This document shows, piece by piece, positions 50,540 through 53,489 of a stretch of 53,489 nucleotides of DNA. This DNA is from Candidatus Elulimicrobium sp. (GTDB taxonomy: Bacteria > Omnitrophota > Gorgyraeia > Zapsychrales > Fredricksoniimonadaceae). Numbering within the stretch: position 1 is the first letter of the stretch; each line of letters opens with the position of its first letter. The notes beneath the pieces were generated by a model that was given only the letters and a program-made list of their open reading frames with translations, did no database searches and was not told where the DNA came from. The position numbers and the translations under genes were made by a program. The stretch lies in contig DYOU01000008.1 in assembly GCA_020720365.1 (NCBI GenBank), positions 1 through 53,489 of the forward strand, given 5' to 3'.

Positions 50540-52077
50540 GTAATCAGTTTATTGGTACTTTGTTGATCAATACAGGGGCTTTGTTCAAGCAGGAGTTAGA
50601 GTATGCGCTTGCACTTCAAGTTGCTTCAGGTGGTCGTTCCAAGATTGGCACCATTCTGATTGAACAGGGGTTTTCAGAGAAAGAGTCTGTGGCGCGTTCT
50701 TTAGCCGTACAAGCTGGGTGGCCTTATTATTGTAAAGGCTACGATCCAGATCCAAGGATGGTGCGTGAACTGGGGTTGACGTTCATCCAGGAGAATCATA
50801 TTTTCCCTTTGATCGGACAGGATGTCCCTGCATTTGTTATGCCGGACAGCGATAATACAAGAGTAACAGATTTCTTGCGTTCACGGTTTGGGGGAGAGGT
50901 TAGGTTTTATATAGGTATTGAAGCTGAAATTCTTACAGCGATTTCATTGTTGAAGAAAGAATGTACGCCGAAAGCTGAAATTGAGGCAAGCGATGTTAAA
51001 TCTATATTGGCAGCAGCCATATTAAGGGGTGCGACTGATATTCATATTGAGCCGTCAGAAACAACGGTGGATATCCGGTTGCGGTTAGATGGTGTTTTAC
51101 AATTTTATCGATCTTTCCCAAGGTCGGAGTTATCACGGATTGTTAATATTTTCTTTAATCGTTCTGGTATTAGCGCAGGAGACTTTTTTCATTTTCATGA
51201 TGCCCGTTTTGAAGAGGATTATTCAGGGAATAAGATTGATGTGCGTTTATCGCATATACCTTCAATGAATGGTTCGTCGTTGGTGTTACGGTTGTTGAAC
51301 AAGTCCAGGAGTGCTTTCGGGTTAGCTGATTTGGGATACTCTGATGATAATCAGCGACAGCTGATGCAGGCAGTTAAACGTCCACATGGTCTTATTTTGT
51401 TTACGGGGCCGACAGGTTGCGGTAAAACAACCAGTTTATATTCTTTATTGGGTAATTTGAAAGGGTTGGGGGTCAAGGTTGTCACAGCTGAAGATCCGGT
51501 TGAGGTTCAGCTGCCTTTGGTCACTCAGGTCTCAGTTGATTTACGAAGGGAGCAGGATTTTCATCATGTTACCCGTGCTTTATTAAGACATGATCCAGAT
51601 ATTATATTGATTGGTGAAGTGCGTGATGAGAAGACCGCGCGTGAAGCGGTGCGAGCGGCAGTTACAGGGCATAGAGTTTTAGCCACACTTCATACGAATG
51701 ATGTTGTGAGTGCGATCCTCAGGCTTAATGATTTGGGAATTGATTATACTCAATTAAGTCATACATTAACGTGTATTGTTTCTCAACGGTTAGTTCGCAT
51801 CTTGTGTCCAAAGTGTAAGAAAAAGTCTGATAAGCCAAATGAATATATCCCGGTAGGATGTTCTGTATGTTATGGAGGTTTTAAAGGGCGTAAGGTTATT
51901 GCAGAGGTCATGTGTATTGGTCCTGAATACAGGATATTGATTGAGAAGGGTCTGATACAGGAGGTTTTTTCACAGTATATCTCGTGTAAAGAAGGGATAA
52001 CGATGAGGGAAAGCGCAGAATCGTTGATACGCAATGGGCAAATTTCACGATGTGAACTCGAAAGGATTTTAGGGTAA
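50536..52077 (+). CDS. Type IV pilus/type II secretion assembly ATPase, PilB/PilQ type
   Basis: A 513-residue ATPase. The N-terminal MshEN-like region (1-130) is followed by ILRGATDIHIEPSETTVDIR, Walker A FTGPTGCGKTTSLYSLLGNL, Asp box AEDPVEVQLPLVTQVSVD, Walker B DPDIILIGEVRDEKTARE, and the His box AAVTGHRVLATLHTNDVV. A tetracysteine zinc module (CPKC ... CSVC, about 430-455) is of the PilB/GspE type. It should power pilus extension. It is similar in size to R64 PilQ. No retraction ATPase (PilT) gene is nearby. Confidence 0.93.
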   Translation: MSNQFIGTLLINTGALFKQELEYALALQVASGGRSKIGTILIEQGFSEKESVARSLAVQAGWPYYCKGYDPDPRMVRELGLTFIQENHIFPLIGQDVPAFVMPDSDNTRVTDFLRSRFGGEVRFYIGIEAEILTAISLLKKECTPKAEIEASDVKSILAAAILRGATDIHIEPSETTVDIRLRLDGVLQFYRSFPRSELSRIVNIFFNRSGISAGDFFHFHDARFEEDYSGNKIDVRLSHIPSMNGSSLVLRLLNKSRSAFGLADLGYSDDNQRQLMQAVKRPHGLILFTGPTGCGKTTSLYSLLGNLKGLGVKVVTAEDPVEVQLPLVTQVSVDLRREQDFHHVTRALLRHDPDIILIGEVRDEKTAREAVRAAVTGHRVLATLHTNDVVSAILRLNDLGIDYTQLSHTLTCIVSQRLVRILCPKCKKKSDKPNEYIPVGCSVCYGGFKGRKVIAEVMCIGPEYRILIEKGLIQEVFSQYISCKEGITMRESAESLIRNGQISRCELERILG

Positions 52078-52079
52078 TT

Positions 52080-53096
52080 ATGTTAATGTTATCGATATTA
52101 TTTAAAGATATTTCAAATATGCTTTTATCAGGGATCACATTGGATCATGCCTTAAGAACATTAAGTGAAAGTGCTGTTGAAGCAGAGTCTCGAAAGATGT
52201 GCCAGTTGTCTTTGGCAGAACTGCAGAAAGGGCGGTCGTTTGGAGGGTCAATGGCAGTGTCTGGGCTTTTACCGAGGGAAGCGCTGTTAGCGATAGAAGC
52301 AGGAGAGATTGCGGGTGAATTATCGATGGTTTTGTTGATGTTAGGCGAATATTTCGAGCTGAGATCGGAAATGAAGAAGAAATTTCTTTCAGCATTGACA
52401 TATCCGATGATTGTTATGGGGATATTGTTGGTGGTTCTGTGTTATGTTGTTTTTGAGGTTATCCCTAAGGTTTCTGATTTATTACCTTCAGGGGCGATGG
52501 CATCTCCCATGACATTATCGCTTATGGCTGGAGCGGGTTTCTTGAAGGGCAATGTAACGGTCATTTGTTTTTTTATTACTTTACTTATTATAGGGGTGTT
52601 GGGTCTTTTACGATTTAATCCTGGTTTTTATAGGGAGATTCTTTCACGAATCCCTTTAGTGGGGCAGATCCTTAAAGAGAGAGAGTTATCATTGGGGTTC
52701 TTTGCTTTATATGTATTACAAAAAAGTGGGATCCCTCTATCGCTTGCTTTGCGCGAGGCGTCTAAGGTGGCAGGCGGACAGACACAGCGGCATATGGAAG
52801 GGTGTTCATTATATCTTATTGGAGGGTTAAGTTTATCAGAGGCCGTAAGGCGGAATAAATATTTTCCGCGCTTCACCGCTGATACGTTGCGTATCGGGGA
52901 AGAATCGGGACGCTTTGAAGAATATTTTGAACGACTTTATAGGATATTTTATCGTTCATTTCAGGCAAGAATGGAATATTTATCCGTTCTCATCAGGCCT
53001 GCACTGCTGATTATGGCATCCGGATTCATTGTTTTCATCGCGCTTGGATTCTTTCAGCCGTTATATGGGAGCCTTTCATTAATTGCCTCGCCATGA
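52080..53096 (+). CDS. Pilus/type II secretion inner-membrane platform protein, PilC/GspF/PilR type
   Basis: A 338-residue protein with two T2SSF repeats, each holding a helical bundle followed by a transmembrane helix. Repeat 1 is MLLSGITLDHALRTLSES through EMKKKFLSALTYPMIVMGIL, and repeat 2 is VLQKSGIPLSLALREASKVA through the last helix LSVLIRPALLIMASGFIVFI. The ATG at 52080 follows the ATPase stop directly. It forms the base on which the ATPase turns. It is the last gene of the operon and converges on the PII gene. Confidence 0.93.
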   Translation: MLMLSILFKDISNMLLSGITLDHALRTLSESAVEAESRKMCQLSLAELQKGRSFGGSMAVSGLLPREALLAIEAGEIAGELSMVLLMLGEYFELRSEMKKKFLSALTYPMIVMGILLVVLCYVVFEVIPKVSDLLPSGAMASPMTLSLMAGAGFLKGNVTVICFFITLLIIGVLGLLRFNPGFYREILSRIPLVGQILKERELSLGFFALYVLQKSGIPLSLALREASKVAGGQTQRHMEGCSLYLIGGLSLSEAVRRNKYFPRFTADTLRIGEESGRFEEYFERLYRIFYRSFQARMEYLSVLIRPALLIMASGFIVFIALGFFQPLYGSLSLIASP

Positions 53097-53115
53097 TGAA
53101 TTAGATAGTTTGAGA

Positions 53116-53489
53116 CTATCCGACAGCAGAAGAGCCTTCTTCACCAGTACGGATGCGGATGCAACGAGAAAGTTCAGTGACAAAGATCTTCCCATCACCT
53201 ATTTTGCCTGTTCGTGCTCCCTTAATGATGGCATTGATCGTTTTATCCAGAAATTCTTCATTGACCGCAACATCAAGACGGACTTTTCTTAAAAGATTTC
53301 CGGTTTCTTTGACGCTTCGATAGAATTCGGTGATGCCTAATTGTCGGCCGTGCCCGAGGGCTTCCGAAACGGTGATCAGGTTAACTTCAGCTTTATAGAG
53401 TTCTTTTTTAACTTCATCAAGCCGGTGGGGTTGAATAATAGCTGTGATCAGTTCGCTTACAAGTCCCGCGACGCCATAGTTAATTTCCA
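53116..53489 (-). CDS. PII nitrogen-regulatory protein, 3' part, with N-terminal extension (partial)
   Basis: The - strand frame is open from the right edge to TAG at 53118-53116, giving 123 residues. The last 112 match a whole PII: LITAIIQPHRLDEVKKELYK, VSEALGHGRQLGITEFYR (T-loop), VNEEFLDKTINAIIKGARTG, KIGDGKIFVTELSRCIRIRT and GEEGSSAVG. At the place of the usual start there is no ATG, GTG or TTG, and 11 further residues (EINYGVAGLVS) run off the window, so the protein is extended or fused at its N-terminus. Tyr46 of the T-loop is kept but position 51, the usual uridylylation Tyr, is Glu. It would bind ATP/ADP and 2-oxoglutarate and control nitrogen metabolism. Confidence 0.88.
   Translation of the reverse strand, partial: EINYGVAGLVSELITAIIQPHRLDEVKKELYKAEVNLITVSEALGHGRQLGITEFYRSVKETGNLLRKVRLDVAVNEEFLDKTINAIIKGARTGKIGDGKIFVTELSRCIRIRTGEEGSSAVG

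Noticed and set aside
1-53489. CRISPR arrays, tRNA or rRNA genes, insertion sequences
   Set aside because: No regularly spaced repeats, cloverleaf-like sequences, rRNA segments or transposase motifs were noticed in the intergenic gaps, which are nearly all shorter than 250 bases. A tRNAscan or Infernal run would settle this.

Overview
The window reads as a contiguous, gene-dense piece of a chromosome from a Gram-negative (two-membrane) bacterium. Almost every gene is on the + strand, most neighbours are 0-30 nt apart, and many pairs share an ATGA or GTGA stop/start. There is a full Kdo, lipid A and LPS-transport gene set, several lipoproteins, an RseP/CdsA/UppS/Dxr envelope-precursor run, and oddities such as SpoVG, a SpoIID-type protein, a ProRS without its editing insertion and a trigger factor without its PPIase domain. 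This mix suggests an uncultivated diderm lineage, possibly in the PVC/Omnitrophota neighbourhood. That placement is inference from gene style; no marker gene was searched.

Layout. (1) 1-6.4 kb: end of an unknown gene, a lipoprotein, a membrane-anchored coiled-coil protein, a lipoprotein cyclophilin, a tRNA-dihydrouridine synthase on the - strand, a K+/H+ antiporter, an exported PIG-L deacetylase and a GNAT acetyltransferase. (2) 6.4-23.3 kb: a XerC/D recombinase, then a long LPS block: Kdo transferase, LpxK, a fused LpxL-ELM1 protein, a fused GT4-GT9 glycosyltransferase, a GT4, three GT9 enzymes, heptose kinase, KdsB, KdsA, KdsD, KdsC, a fused LptC-LptA and LptB. Together these make Kdo, attach Kdo/heptose/other sugars to lipid A and supply bridge and motor parts for export to the outer membrane. 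(3) 23.3-30.8 kb: trigger factor, ClpP, a class V aminotransferase with SerA (serine synthesis), a six-helix membrane protein, PurA, an OmpA-type lipoprotein and a coiled-coil protein. (4) 30.9-45.3 kb: UppS, CdsA, Dxr, RseP, an orphan CpaF/TadA ATPase, ProRS, RimP, NusA, IF-2, TrpRS, ScpA, RuvB and a SpoIID-type protein. (5) 45.3-53.1 kb: the accessory-looking part, with a two-gene - strand operon (XRE-cupin regulator plus a receiver domain that has lost its phospho-acceptor Asp), a divergent SpoVG gene, a hairpin-rich non-coding stretch of about 280 nt, and a pilus operon. (6) The right edge holds the C-terminal part of a PII protein on the - strand.

The most interesting system is the pilus operon at 47.1-53.1 kb. 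It encodes a PilS-like pilin, a second prepilin-like protein, a prepilin fused to a phage tail-collar domain, a protein resembling the conjugation family TraU/TIGR03756, a small exported protein with a possible TraF-like N-terminal segment, a PilP/GspC-like periplasmic protein, a PilB/PilQ-type ATPase and a PilC/GspF-type platform protein. This looks like a type IVb (R64-thin-pilus-like) machine with conjugation-derived exported parts and a tail-fibre-like tip. No relaxase, VirB4-type ATPase, secretin, prepilin peptidase or integrase of its own is visible nearby.

No tRNA, rRNA, CRISPR array or transposase was recognised.
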